This document shows positions 11,012-23,164 of a DNA stretch of 64,000 nt, one piece after another. Below the pieces are notes generated by a model, which was not told the DNA's origin, did not search any database, and saw nothing but the letters and a program-made list of their open reading frames with translations. The stretch spans positions 12,305,408 through 12,369,407 of the forward strand of contig NC_058150.1 of NCBI RefSeq assembly GCF_011075055.1, read 5' to 3'. Position numbers and translations under genes: made by a program. Numbering within the stretch: position 1 is the stretch's first letter; each line of letters opens with the position of its first letter. This DNA is from Mangifera indica (lineage: Eukaryota > Streptophyta > Magnoliopsida > Sapindales > Anacardiaceae).

Positions 11012-14000
11012 ATGGCCGACGACCAACGGATACAATGCATAGAATAGCAACTTGAAGGCCACCGTCACCAGATGGAAAGCTTAAGCTCTGGCCAGGAGCG
11101 GATGCTGCGACACATGGAGGAAAGAATGATGCAACAATTGGCAGAGATGTTTCAGACTTCGCACAACAAGGGAGAATCATCAACAATAAACCACGATCAA
11201 CCCATAAAGGTCCGAATGGCGAAGGAGCCAGTCGTGGAGTTGCACCCAAACTAGCAAAACTAGACTTCCCTCGATACAATGGTCTCGATGATCCGACGAC
11301 ATGGATTTGTAGAGTTGAGCAATTTTTTGAATTTCAAGAAACCTCGCCAGAGGATCAAGTGCGCTTAGCTGCGTATCATTTGGAGGGGGACACCCAACTT
11401 TGGTTCCAAAGACAAAGGCAACGGAACCCCAACTTGATGTGGGAAGAACTACAACAGGGGTTACTAGAAAGGTATGGCACTTCCTGATTCGAAAACCATT
11501 TCGCTGACATTTGTAAGCGTAAACAAGTCGGATCTGTGCGAGATTATCAAACTCAATTTGATAAGTTACTGGCCAAGTCTGGAAAGCTCACAAATGCACA
11601 AGAGGTGGGTTGCTTTCTTAGTGGCCTTAAAGAAAATCTCCGGGCTGATGTACAAGCTCAAAGACCTGCCACTCTTAATGATGCAATAGGACTTGCTAAA
11701 GTATTTGAAAGTTGGGCCCCACGAGTTGGTGAAACAAAAACCAATTCAACTTCTCCAAGCCTACAAAGAAATGCCTTTGACAACTCCAGGAGAGATTCCA
11801 AGCCATGGATGCCATTTGTAGCTGGTGCAACTCCAACAGTTAGGCGTTTCTCTCAAGCCGAGCTTCAACAACGACATCAGAAAGGGTTGTGTTTTCACTG
11901 CGACAAGAACTTTACGGCAAACCATGAGTGCAAAAAATTATTTCTCATTGAGCTAGAACAAGAAGCAGACGTCGACGAAGAAGATTTTTCCAACAATAAT
12001 GACGACGAACCAGAACCATTGGAGATTTCCCTTAATGCATTGGCTGGGGTACCTACACCTCAAACTATGCGGATTCAAGCTCGACTAGGAGGTACTCGGC
12101 TCCACGTCCTGGTCGATTCGGGGTCCACCCATAACTTCCTCCAGGAAAGGTTTGCATACCTCAGAAAAATTTCAATTAAACCAGGACCAAAGATGCGAGT
12201 TACTGTAGCAAATGGGGAAAAACTGAAAAGCCAAGGACTATGTAAACAGGTCGAACTTTTTCTTCACAATTCCCTTTTTCGAATTGATTTTTTCTTGTTA
12301 CCTCTTGAAGGTTGCGACGCTGTTCTAGGCGCCCAATGGCTCCAAACATTAGGACCCATCACATGGGATTTTAAAACCATGGTAATGAAGTTCTCTCATC
12401 AAGGGAAAACCATCAAGCTAAGTGGGGAAGGCGCTCTAGAAGCTTTGTTGGTAAAAGAAAAAGCTATTAACCGGGTCCTTCAACATGGTAATGGAAAAGG
12501 GGCATTACTCCAGATTTATGCAACGCATGAGGTACCTAAGTCTCACAATGAACCTGAAGGGTGGGCTCATCTTCAATAGGAATTCTCTGAAGTTTTTCAA
12601 CCTCTCGAAGGTCTTCCACCAAGCCGTAAGCATGATCATCAAATTCCTCTTCAACCAGGAAGTGGACCAGTAAGTGTTCGACCATTCCGTTATCCTCATT
12701 TCCAGAAGCAAGAGATCGAAAGATTAGTGTCCGAAATACTCAATCAAGGATTCATTCGACCCAGTCGAAGCCCTTTCTCTTCACCGGTACTTTTAGTAAA
12801 AAAAAGTGATGGAACGTGGTGATTTTGTGTGGATTATCGAGCTCTCAACAAGCAAACTATCAAAGATAAATTCCCTATACCAGTGATCGAAGAACTTTTG
12901 GATGAATTGAGTGGGGCAAAATGGTTTACCAAGCTCGACTTGCGATCGGGATATCATCAGATACGAATGTACCCTGACGACATTCCAAAGACTGCATTCC
13001 GCACACACCATGGACATTTTGAATTTTTGGTAATGCCTTTTGGTCTATCTAATGCTCCTTCTACCTTTCAATGGCTCATGAATGACATTTTCCAACCTTA
13101 TCTGAGAATTTATTTTAGTATTTTTCGATGATTTATTGGTTTATAGTCATTGTTTGGCTGATCATTTGGAGCATGTTCGAATTGTTTTTTCAATTTTGAG
13201 ACATCACCAGTTGGTTGTAAAAGAGGAAAAATGCATATTTGCTCAAAGGCAGGTACATTACCTTGGGCATATTATTGATGAGCAAGGGGTGAAGGCGGAT
13301 CCAGAAAAAATTGTTGCCATGACAAATTGGCCCAAACCGAAGACCATCAAGGAATTGAGAGGGTTCCTTGGATTGACCGAGTACTATCGAAGGTTTATAG
13401 CAGCTTACGAAATTATTGCTCGACCTCTCACTAATTTGCTAAAGAAGAACGCTTTCAAATGAAGCCAAGAAGCCAATGAAGCCTTTAACCAACTCAAGGA
13501 GGCTATGACCAAAGCTCTTGTACTGGCCTTACCTGACTTTTCTAGTCCTTTCATCATAGAATGCGATGCATCTAGAGTTGGTATGGGAGCTGTTCTTTCC
13601 CAGAATCAGCGTCCTATTGCATATTTTAGCATTACCCTTAAAGGAAAAAATCTTTCCCTTTCCACCTATGAGAAAGAACTACTAGCTTTGGTGCTTGCAG
13701 TCCAAAGATGGCGACCTTATCTATTGGGAAGACCCTTCATTGTGAAAACTGATCAACGAAGTCTCAAGTATTTATGGGAGCAACGCATTGCTACAGAAGC
13801 TCAACAAAAATGGCTTATGAAGCTCCTTGGTTATGACTTCTCCATTGAGTACCGACAAGGTAAAACCAACATAGTCGCCGATGCATTATCTCGACGAAGT
13901 CCAACATTGGAAGCAATGGCCCTTTCCACACCATTGCCAAAGTGGCTAGAACCTATACAAGAGGAGAATCAAAACCACCCTGACCTTCAAAGGCTCCATC

Positions 14001-15360
14001 AGCATGTACAAACAAATGAAACAGTGGGGCCCTAGCTCATTCAACATGGGATTATATTTTTTAAACAAAGAATTTTCCTACCCAATGACTCCACCTTGAT
14101 ACCCATCATCCTGTCAGAAGTGCATGACAGTAGTCATGAGGGTTATTTCAAAACCTTACAGCACTTCAAGGTCGTCTTCTACTGGAAAAAAATGAAAGAT
14201 AGTATTCGCCAATTCATTTGAGAATGCGACATTTGCCAAAGACACAAGACTGACTTACAAGGACCTGCTGGACTCTTACAACCACTACCAATCCCTACTC
14301 AAGTGTGGACCGACATCTCCATGGATTTCATTGACGGCCTACCTTCCTCTAAGGGAAAAACAACTTTTCTTGTGGTTGTTGATCGTCTCTCCAAGTATGC
14401 TCATTTCATTCCAATATCCCATCCATACACTGCCCCATCAGTCGCCCACATCTTCTTTGAAAATATTTTCAAGCTCCACGGATTACCTCAATCCATAGTT
14501 TGTGATCAGGATCCCACATTTACTAATGCGTTTTGGAAGGAATTATTTAATCTACAAGGCACTCATTTTAATTTCAGCTCATCCTACCACCCTCAAACCG
14601 ATGGCCAAACGAAAGTGGTCAATCGAACTATTGAAATGTATTTACGTTGTTTCACCAACTCCAAACCCAAAGAATGGACCAAGTGGCTTACTTGGGCTGA
14701 ATATTGTTATAATACCAGTGTTCATTCAACCACCCAAAAGACTCCTTTTGAGATTGTCTATGGCCGAACACCACCGAGCTTGCTCTCGTATGTTCCAGGT
14801 ACAACAAAAGTGCAAGCCATAAAAGACACTTTACTACAACGTGATGCAATCATTAAAGAGCTCCGAACACGGTTACAGCAGGCTCAAAACCGAATGAAGC
14901 AAGTCTATGATCGGAGCCATGTAGAACGATCGTTTGAAGTTGACGATTGGGTATATTTACGCCTTCAACCGCACCGACAAGTCACAGTCTCCAAACGAAG
15001 CTCACAGAAACTTGCTGCTCGCTTCTACGGTCCTTTCAAGGTGATAGGCAAGGTTGGCAAAGTCGCCTACAAACTGGAGCTCCCTCTTTCCAACCGTATA
15101 CACCCAATTTTTCATATCTCACTATTAAAGAAGAAAGTTGGTGCAATTGATCACGTCACTGCCACGTTACCCGAGTTAGAGCAAGACTAGTTAGAAATTT
15201 CCAAACGTCCTGAGTCGATTTTGAGGAGACGTGGTAGGGGTCGAAGACTGGAGTATTTAGTTCAGTGGGCTGGAATGCCACCTTCGGAAGCAAGCTGGGT
15301 TAGTGCAAGTCAGTTCTAGGCAGACTTTCCTGACTTTCATAATCCTTGAGGCCAAGGATG
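11012..15360 (+). pseudogene. Degenerate gypsy gag-pol
   Basis: Order of domains: coiled gag leader from ATG 11012; capsid region (about 11260-11720, with LDFPRYNG, AAYHLEGDTQLWF); zinc knuckle CFHC..H.C at about 11890; aspartic protease with VLVDSGSTHNF near 12110; reverse transcriptase 12640-13400 ([22 protein letters not shown], then FFDD in a shifted frame at about 13125); RNase H 13550-13900 (ECDAS, NIVADALSRR); integrase zinc finger 14110-14240 and core 14290-14640; chromodomain-like tail 15200-15320 (LEYLVQWAGMPPSEASW). In-frame stops occur at 11045, 11488, 12577, 12820, 13460, 14033, 14219, 15188 and 15317, plus frameshifts near 11200 and 13107. The third integrase catalytic residue, normally Glu after DGQT, is Lys here (about 14611). 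It cannot make an active polyprotein. Confidence 0.95.
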
Positions 15361-15364
15361 GTTT

Positions 15365-15378
15365 GAAGGGCGGGAGAG
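15365..15378 (+). other. Polypurine tract of the gypsy element
   Basis: GAAGGGCGGGAGAG abuts the TG of the 3' LTR. It is interrupted only by one C and is in the position of the plus-strand primer. Confidence 0.85.
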
Positions 15379-15830
15379 TGTTACGTTGCATGGAATGCAT
15401 GGGGCCATGCACACTCCTTATCCCTTTATTTATTATTTTACTGTTTCGCTTTTACTCTGTTTTGTTTTTACTTCCAACAACTGTTTTGTTTCCAGCAACT
15501 TCTTATCTGTTGCTCTAATAAACCGTCCAGAATGAGTCTGCAATGCACGATAGTTACGTCCTGGTCTTTAGGAAGATCGTTGCAATGCTTTAGCTGGCAC
15601 GATAGCTTAGGTCTTTAACGTTATCATTTCCCTGTTTTTTCTCCATATGTAAGCCTATTTAAGGCGCTCGTTAATGGCAATAAAAATCATCCAGAAAATA
15701 TTCCAATATCTGACTATTGCTCATAGCAATTAGTTTTTATAGTCTCATTCACAATTCATCGTCAAGATAGCTCGACGAGGACAAGCTAGGAATTCGGGTC
15801 AAGGCTGCACAACCAATCAGGATCGTAACA
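15379..15830 (+). repeat. 3' LTR of the gypsy element
   Basis: 452 bp, TGTTAC..GTAACA, about 96.5 percent identical to the 5' LTR by hand count (about 16 differences, one clear transversion). Confidence 0.95.
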
Positions 15831-15849
15831 TAAATTTACTTTACGTAAT

Positions 15850-16115
15850 TGATTAATCAATTAGTCAGATTGCCTTACTTTTTTCCAGAAGATAGAAAAC
15901 AAAAGTGAAAGCAAATTTATTAAGATTCGAATAATTATCCAACTCCAAAGCTCAAAGATTATATACAAATTAATAATTAAATGTCATTCTTTTCTATATA
16001 TTATATTGTTTTATGATCTAATAAAGTCTATCCGATTTTGGATACTCTATTGCCCCGAATTATAATATAAGTTGGACCGAATGCACTTGCTTTTTGAGCC
16101 AATTACACAAGACAA
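15850..16115. repeat. Duplicated segment right of the gypsy element (partner 10330-10539)
   Basis: Second copy of the local duplication, slightly longer than the left one because it holds extra DNA (15880-15930 and 16035-16080) absent from the left copy. Confidence 0.7.
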
Positions 16116-16128
16116 CAAATCAACCCCT

Positions 16129-16130
<2 letters not shown>

Positions 16131-16219
<89 letters not shown>
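16131..16219. repeat. Compound (CT)n(AT)n microsatellite
   Basis: About 28 CT units run directly into about 16 AT units, ending at the terminal inverted repeat of the next MITE. The reading frames through it are artefacts. Confidence 0.97.
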
Positions 16220-16220
<1 letters not shown>

Positions 16221-16221
<1 letters not shown>

Positions 16222-16480
16222 CCAAAGGACTATTTCCCACCCAAAGTATCCTCTTATATTAGTTTCCATCTTTTAACTTTGAAAATTTCATTTACCCACT
16301 CATAGATGGTTAAAATTAACAGAACTATAATCTTGTAAAATTTTATTTTTTTTCCCCTCAAAACCCTAAAAACTAACAATTTCTCTTATAAACCGAGTTT
16401 TTAAAAATGATATTTTCCCCGCTAAGGTTTAGTTTTCAAATTCTGACACCATTGCTAGTGGCCTCTACCTCTATGAAGTT
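16221..16480. mobile_element. MULE-type MITE, copy 2, left part only
   Basis: Begins GCCAAAGGACTATTTCCCAC and continues with the same interior as the copy running off the window end at 63787 (GGTTAAAATTA, CTAAAAACTAAC, GGTTTAGTTTTCAA). No right terminal repeat is found before unrelated AT-rich DNA, so it is truncated. Confidence 0.75.
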
Positions 16481-18440
16481 TCATCTCTCATGGATAGGTA
16501 TTTGAGATTTTCATAGTTAAAGGATTAAACCTTGAAAAAACAAGATACTTTATATATATATGTCAATGTTTTACAAGTAGAATCCTATTTAGTAAAGAGG
16601 GAATGAGAAAAAAAATGGTACACTAATTATACAGGTATAATACGATAAATAATACAAAATATGTTTGTAAAAAAAGCTCATAAAATTTATATATAGAAAA
16701 GTATAAAATGTATATATATGAGTTTAATACGATACATCATCAATAATACGTTTATAAAAATATAAAAATATCATAATAATTTTAGTACTATTCATGAATC
16801 TTCTATTGAAAATCAATATAACAATTCAAATGTAAAAGATTTAATTGACTATTAAATCTAATATAATATAATACATAATTAAAATTCTTTGCATAATAAA
16901 TAACATACCAGTTAGTTGGGAAAAGTAAATAAATTAATCAACTTATATTTCAGACTTCAGATCAGAGTGAATCTTTGTACAGGCTATAGGAAAGGAAAAC
17001 GTAAAATTAGGATTATAAATTAAAAAAAATGTTATTTAGTTTTTTTTAAATGGTAGTGACATTTTTGTAAATAATTAAAAATAGAAAAGATAATTGTATA
17101 CTTTAAGTTTAACCAAAAATTCAAAAATATGACAAACGTAAAATGTGATGTATAATTTGCGTTGAATATAGGAAGCGCATAAGATATACGTTTAATATGT
17201 TTTGGGTTCAAAAATTATTTTAAATGTGTTTAATATGCGAATAATACGGAAACACGAATAATACGTGTATTTACTGATCAAGGGCGGAATAATGGTACCT
17301 CTTGTAAAACAAAATATAATAGATGATTTGATTCTTGTATATTAATTAGTTATAATCCATTTACTTCATTTTTTTAAGATTATGACTCCTTTTTACACTA
17401 TATTATAATAGTATAAATTGTACAACTTTGCTCAATTTGTCTCCCTTGCGTCGTTTGAGCATCTATCATCATCGTCTCAACATCTCTCGTAGTCATCTAA
17501 CATCATCTTGTCATCATCGTTGCTGAATTGAGTATTGTGGCTGAGATCGACGAATCGTGCAATATTCTCGAATGTCGTCCAAATGTGATAAATGAGCAAC
17601 CGTCTAAGTGTCGAACGAAAGATGAGTGATTGCCCTTTCTTCTTTTTCGGTCATCGGTAAAAGGTAGGTGAGGAAAACAGACTTTAATAGTCAAAATAAA
17701 AAATCTTAAAAATTTTGAAAATAATGACTTTTCAAAGTTGATATATGAGGTGAAAATAATTTTTAAAATTTTAAGAGAGAATGAGATAAAATTATATATT
17801 TTTTAATAATATTATTGAAATAATAATTTTATTATTAATAAAAATTAATTTATAAATAAATATTTATATTTTTTATTTATTATAAATATGTTTTTGAATT
17901 CCGATTAAAATTTGAGTAAAAAATGAGCTGTTTGGCCCCTTTTAATTTGGTTGTCAGCGGAAAAGTAATAAACGTGTGGACCTCTGACGCGCTAATTGTG
18001 GAAAAGTAACAGAAATGACAAAGGCTAATTTTAAATTTTTATTTCAATTTTTAATTTATTTCTCACTTGTCGGTGGAAAAGTAGTAACACAATACTGACA
18101 GCACGTGGAAAAGTAAGAAAACTTTTGCATTTCCAGGCTTGCGCTATCCCAGACTGGCAGACCCTTTCGTAAGAAAAGGATTTTTTTTTTTTTTAAATTT
18201 TTGTAATTGGAGGAAATTAAACCCGATACTCTGCAAATACGCATGATTAAATATAATTTGGATTTTATTAAATATCTCCGGCAATTCTGATTTTGTTCAC
18301 AATTCAAACCAAATTTTCTTCAATACTCTAGAACCATTAACGTGTCATGCTGACGTTAAATATTCCAGGCATAGATGCACGCAAAAATGGTTTATAATTT
18401 ATTAAAACTTCAGTTAATTACTCTACTTTTCATATAAATT
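16481..18440. other. AT-rich spacer upstream of copy B
   Basis: No gene recognised. The block 17350-17960 has the texture of the MITE family (central TCGTC/CATC words, AT-rich flanks, TTTGGCCCC at 17930) but no matched terminal repeats, so I leave it unassigned. Bases 18060-18310 include a short GC-richer patch without coding features. Confidence 0.4.
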
Positions 18441-18554
18441 TAAGTATTAATTTAATTTTAATTTGCTTGTCTGTGGAAAGAAAATTTGCAGTTCAAAATC
18501 CAACCACCACCACACCTTTTGACTCGTTGGCAACCACTCACTGATTCTAATTTC

Positions 18555-18563
18555 TATATATAA
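18555..18563 (+). promoter_or_regulatory. TATA box of gene B
   Basis: TATATATAA lies 71-79 bases before the ATG at 18634, in a block shared with copy A. It predicts transcription starting at about 18590 and a leader of about 45 bases. In copy A this spot is disrupted by a MITE. Confidence 0.6.
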
Positions 18564-18633
18564 ACGCAAGGGTAGCTCTCTGTTTTTCACTGATTCATAT
18601 CGAAATTAATTAGCTTCATTTGCGAGGAAAGAG

Positions 18634-21353
18634 ATGGAAGCAATATCAACTGGATCTGATGCTCGTTTTTATTTTCAAGTATGTATTTGTTAATTTTCTC
18701 ATTCATACAAAATTATATCTCTCTGATGTGCGTATAATTTATTTTGTGCATAGGTGGGAAAGATGAAAATCAGTGAGGGATTCAAGCATTTGCAAGATTT
18801 AGTTGAATGGTGTAAGAACAACTCAAGCCCTGAAAATGATAGAATCCTCCATGACACCGTGACCTACCTTCAATCTCTTCAACCACAAATACAGGTAAAC
18901 GTTCTATGGTTCTTCATTGTTGAGAATTGAAATTTTTTATCATCACAAAACTGGTCTTGTGGTTTTGGTTTTCTATTTTATTATATTATATACTCCAAGA
19001 GTAAGAGTAAATATTTAATTGAAATCATATCAAAACAAATTAACTATTTTTTTGTTTTAATTCAAGAAAATAATGAAGTGTTCAATTTACTTAATTATGA
19101 GGAATCATACTCTGCTGTTAATGTTTTCGTTCCTGCTTGGTCCGATCTGAAGTGACATAGTTTCTTCCTTCCATTAGGAAATTGAATCTGCAGCACATCA
19201 AGGAGGAGCAACACCTGCATCTTTCAATGTCCATGGAACAGATCTACAACGTGGGCAGGTTATTCGTTAATGTTGTATTAGGAATAGTTTATATGATTTT
19301 ATATTGACCTATGAGGAATAACACTTGCAATTTTTTCCTTTTTATTTAATTGAAAACACAAAGGTGATCGAATCTTTAGCACGGCAGGGAGACGCATTTG
19401 TATCTAATCCCCACATCAATGAACAGGTAACCATTTCTCTCGCTCTCTCTCTTTTAATTATACAATAGTAATGTTTTAGTGAAATTGTTTTCATATAATT
19501 AATTATTAAACATATTGCCTCAATTAAAGAAAAATAAATACATTCAGTTATTTGCTAGTTGGGTTGTCACGTTAAATAGAAAAATAAATAATATTTAGTC
19601 ATTTGCATTTTATTATTTATCAAGTGAAAATTTGTTTGTATGTTAACAGGAAATCACTCAAATAAGAGAACAAAATGTCAACTTTAAACCTATTCCAAGT
19701 CCAGAGATTAATGTGGGGATGAATAAAAAACGAAAATTGAGGTCAGATGTTTGGAATCACTTCACAAAGTATGAAAATAAAGACAAGGAGGTTAAGGCCC
19801 AATGTCACTACTGTAAGAAAAATTTTGATGGATCAAGTAAGAATGGAACTACACATCTCAAAAATCATCTAAAAAGTTGTTTGAAAAATCAAGATAAAGT
19901 AACAGATAAAGCGAAAGAGTTGAGTGTGGTTGATCAAGAGCTGAATCACTCTAATTTGGCACGAAAGTTTCTTAAATATGGGTGGGACAACATAACAGAT
20001 AATATAATGAAGGTTTATAAAGAAGAGAAAAATAAGTTACACAGATATTTAGATAAACTTTCTGGTCGTTTTAATGTAATAATTGGAAATGATATTGCCT
20101 ATGGTGTTGAGTTTGTGAAGATTTGGTTTATAGATGATGAATGGAAATTGAAAACGAGGATTATTCATTTGAAGAATTATGATGATTATAAAGATCTCTC
20201 AAAAGAAGACTCTCTAAAGTGGTTGATTCAAGGTTGGAACATAGATAAAAGAATTTTGTCTATAGTTGATCACAGGGAGGATTCGTTAGAAGATTTGACA
20301 CCTCAGCTTACCAATTGGCTTAAAGAAAGAGTTTCACTTCCTGTCATCGGGAATTATGAGACAAATCATCATTTATTATTTGATATTGAATGTGAAGTAG
20401 ACTTTGTGGAGAGCGAAAGTGATATTTCGTCCGAAGTGAGGAAACTCAGAGAGTACTACATGACATCATCAAACAAGTTTGACATAGCGGCAAAACAAGT
20501 TGAGTCCATGGGTAAAAAAGTGACTTCCAATTATGATGATGTTCGTTATCTTATTGGTTTCCAACTGCTTGATTGGGCAATGGGATATAAAGAAGTATTT
20601 TGTGAACTGAAGCGCATAGATCCTGATTTCACGTCTTCCAATTTTGATTGGGATGACGCTACTTCACTGCACAGTTTTTGGGTACTGCTTCATGATATAC
20701 AAAATGATATTTGGACAGTGAGAGATGATTCTAAGTTGGCAAATGAGTGTTTCCCTACGGTTTATCACTTTTTTTCTAAGATGCTACGGCTCAAAAATAC
20801 TGAAAATCAGTACTTTCGCTTTGCTGCATTACTTTGCAGAGAAATTTTTGATAAATATTGCAACAACTCTAAGTTGGTAATTGCAATCACAGCGATTCTG
20901 GATCCAAGATTTAAACTAGATATTGTAGAGAAATTCTACAATGAAGTTTTTGAAAATGAGAGAGACTTACACTTCAAGAAAATCATGGATGATGTTACAA
21001 ATATTTACAATGAATATGCGAGGGATGTCAACAATTCTTCCATGGACATAGCAAATGCAAACGAGGCTGCTTCATCAAAATCAGAATTCGAGCGCTATTT
21101 GGCAGATCCTATGGTTTCTCCACATGAAGGCTTTGACATACTGGAATGGTGGCGTGCGAATTCTCCAACTTATCCAACACTAGCTGCGATGGCCCGAGAT
21201 TTCTTATCCATTCCTATTGTTAATGATCTTGATATGTGTTTTGAGGATGGCCTCGCTGATATTTATCGTAGGATCAATATCGATTTCAATGTTTACTTAA
21301 AAGATGTTTTGGCATATATAAAAGTTTGGTTAAACGACCATGATTGTATGTAA
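18634..21353 (+). CDS. Gene B: intact HLH-like/BED finger/hAT-derived fusion protein (677 aa)
   Basis: Five exons joined in phase 0: 18634-18678, 18754-18894, 19178-19258, 19364-19426, 19650-21353, all with GT..AG borders. Residues 1-15 are the leader. Residues 16-62 (KISEGFKHLQDLV ... ILHDTVTYLQSLQPQ) match the helix-loop-helix half of plant bHLH factors, usually KISERMKLLQDLV ... YVQSLQRQV, but lack the basic DNA-binding stretch. Residues about 142-187 are a BED zinc finger with Cys162, Cys165, His179 and His183. The rest is hAT transposase-like, ending with an hATC-type region (LEWWRANSPTYPTLAAMARDFLSIP, about 607-631, quoted in part as LEWWRANSPTYP). The usual DLWTS motif, the DNAS.N motif and the terminal SE..FS.GGR motif of hAT enzymes are absent, so transposition activity is unlikely. 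I infer a nuclear DNA-binding, dimerising host protein. Splice sites are predicted by eye and by comparison with copies A and F. Confidence 0.85.
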
Positions 21354-21456
21354 TGAAGTTGTTGAAATAAAAATATATGTTCTATTTTTCCCATTCCCTT
21401 TCAACAAATGATCATGAAATTAAAATTAATTAAAACCAAGGATCAATATTTTATAT

Positions 21457-21460
<4 letters not shown>

Positions 21461-21527
<67 letters not shown>
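21461..21527. repeat. (AT)n microsatellite in the 3' flank of gene B
   Basis: Long pure AT run. The sequence just before it (GATCAATATTTTATATAAAA) is shared with the 3' flank of copy E at about 48605-48630, which carries a shorter AT run. The microsatellite therefore predates the duplication. Confidence 0.95.
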
Positions 21528-21531
<4 letters not shown>

Positions 21532-22395
21532 GATTTCTTTTATAAATAAATTAAAATTACTAAAAAATAAAACACCAAAAAATATAAAAAAATCAAATTA
21601 AAAAATATAAGTTATCATCACAAAAATCGATTATAGAAAAACAAAGAGATCATACTGATTGCAGAAATAAATGATTAAATTACTCCAATTGTCATAAAAA
21701 AAAAGCCTGTGACTAATCAACAATTGATTCACTTAAATACGGTTTCTATTTCTAAATAGTATAAATATTACAAGGATTTCTTTTTTGTTGGAAATTACAA
21801 ATAAAGATATGTTCGACCAATTGTTAAATGAAGAAAAATAGATTAATATGCATTGCTTCTTGTAATTTATCATCTTCTTCATAGAATCTCTACTTTTCAT
21901 TGTTTTAAATTAAGTTTTAAATTATATAAACATATTATAGTTTTACTTTATTATTTGAATTAATAAATATAAATAAATAAATAAATATATAGAAAAAGAT
22001 GTTGTAATCCCAAATATAGTTTTACTTTACTATTTGAATTAATATTAAAAATAATATTTAAAACAAATTTTTTATTTAATTATTAAATATAAAATCTAAA
22101 TAATATTGAAAAAAATCTAATTTAGTTTGGTGGAAAACATTATTAGTAGCTAATAGGAGATTTCAGAAGGCAAGTATATGAAATGAATTATTATTGGAGA
22201 AAAAGGAGGAGAAAAATTGTGTAGGCAAGTGAGACTGGAGGCTAGAGAGTACAAAAGAATGTATATAAGTAATTGAAGCTTGGTGGGGAAATTCCACCCC
22301 TCTTCATCCACTAAGCCGGGGTCAACTTATTCACTTTGAGGGTTTGTTTTTAAGTTGATCAATATGGCAAAGTGGAGAAGAAATATATTTGTATT
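21528..22395. other. AT-rich spacer
   Basis: No coding signal. Short repeats of a TAGTTTTACTTTA.TATTTGAATTAAT word occur at about 21937 and 22017. Confidence 0.4.
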
Positions 22396-22399
22396 TGAC

Positions 22400-22780
22400 A
22401 AACAAAGCTAAGTCCATGGGGCAAGAAGGTGAGTTCTCATGAAGGCCTTCCTAATAAATGGATTTTTGATGAATTAGAGGTGCTTGGGGGTGCATTGGGG
22501 TATGAAGAAGCATTTTGTGAGCTTGAAATGATAGATCCTAATTTAATGTTAATAAATTTGACAGATAAGAGATGATATAAAACAACACTATGGCATATGA
22601 GTGTGTGCTGATAATTTGTCCAGAAGCAAATATACTACTGAAAGTGCATATTTCCCAAGGCTTGTGACATACCTATGAAATTACTTCAATGGAAAGAAAG
22701 TAACAAACTAACAATTATTATGTTCGTGAAATAGCATCACCTATTAGAGAGAAACATTAATTTGACAAGCTAGTATCTAA
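22400..22780 (+). pseudogene. Copy H: internal fragment of an HLH/BED-hAT family gene
   Basis: After one frameshift at a GGGG run, the sequence reads SMG, then KKVSSHEGLPNKW, and then LGYEEAFCELEMIDPNL. This matches SMGKKVTSN and MGYKEVFCELKRIDPDF in gene B and the equivalent stretch of gene F. Further on, remnants of YFPRLVTY and LLQWKES precede a degraded REIAS-like piece, in the same order as in F. Stops and frameshifts are frequent and both the BED finger and C-terminus are missing. It lies 1.05 kb after gene B. Confidence 0.75.
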
Positions 22781-22844
22781 CACACACAAGAATGGCACTA
22801 CTTGGCAATGCCTATTTCTTCTTTTTGATTTTTTTTTTGTTAAG

Positions 22845-23064
22845 TATCAACGATAAATATCTCTGTCATTATAACAATATTTATCAATTTCTCTATATAA
22901 TATCAACGATGAATATCCCTATTGTTATAACAATGTATTGATCACTAAACATAAATCAATAATGAATATCCCCGTTATTATAACAATATTTACCTGTCAC
23001 TAAATATAATATCAATGAAAAATATCTTTATTATTATAATAATGTTGATAATAAAAATTTTGAT
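22845..23064. repeat. Four tandem copies of a 53-56 bp unit
   Basis: Units begin TATCAACGATAAATATC at 22845, TATCAACGATGAATATC at 22901, AATCAATAATGAATATC at 22954 and TATCAATGAAAAATATC at 23010. Each continues with ATTATAACAATAT or a variant. No coding sense. Confidence 0.85.
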
Positions 23065-23164
23065 TCTCAAAATATGATTATTAACATTGATTATGTTCTA
23101 ATCACAATTATCTAAAAGTCTCCATATAATTCACAATTATAAAAAATAAGGAAAAAAACTATAA

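Larger units (their letters stand above)
10540..15830 (+). mobile_element. Ty3/gypsy chromovirus-type LTR retrotransposon, inactive
   Basis: A complete but dead element of 5,291 bp: LTR (452 bp), primer site, gag, protease, reverse transcriptase, RNase H, integrase, chromodomain-like tail, polypurine tract, LTR. LTRs begin TGTTACG and end CGTAACA. The flanking pentamers CAAAT (10535-10539) and TAAAT (15831-15835) agree at four of five bases, compatible with a decayed target duplication. Hand comparison of the LTRs finds about 16 differences in 452 bp (about 3.5 percent), nearly all transitions, as expected for methylated DNA. Short length, short LTRs and the chromodomain fit the Reina group of plant chromoviruses, though lineage assignment needs a reverse transcriptase tree. 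Confidence 0.97.

Noticed and set aside
16072..16305. Open frames through the Ser/Leu and Ile/Tyr repeat
   Set aside because: They are translations of the (CT)n(AT)n microsatellite.
17350..17960. Seventh copy of the MULE-type MITE
   Set aside because: Similar texture and a TTTGGCC word at one side, but no matching inverted end or 9-bp duplication could be found.
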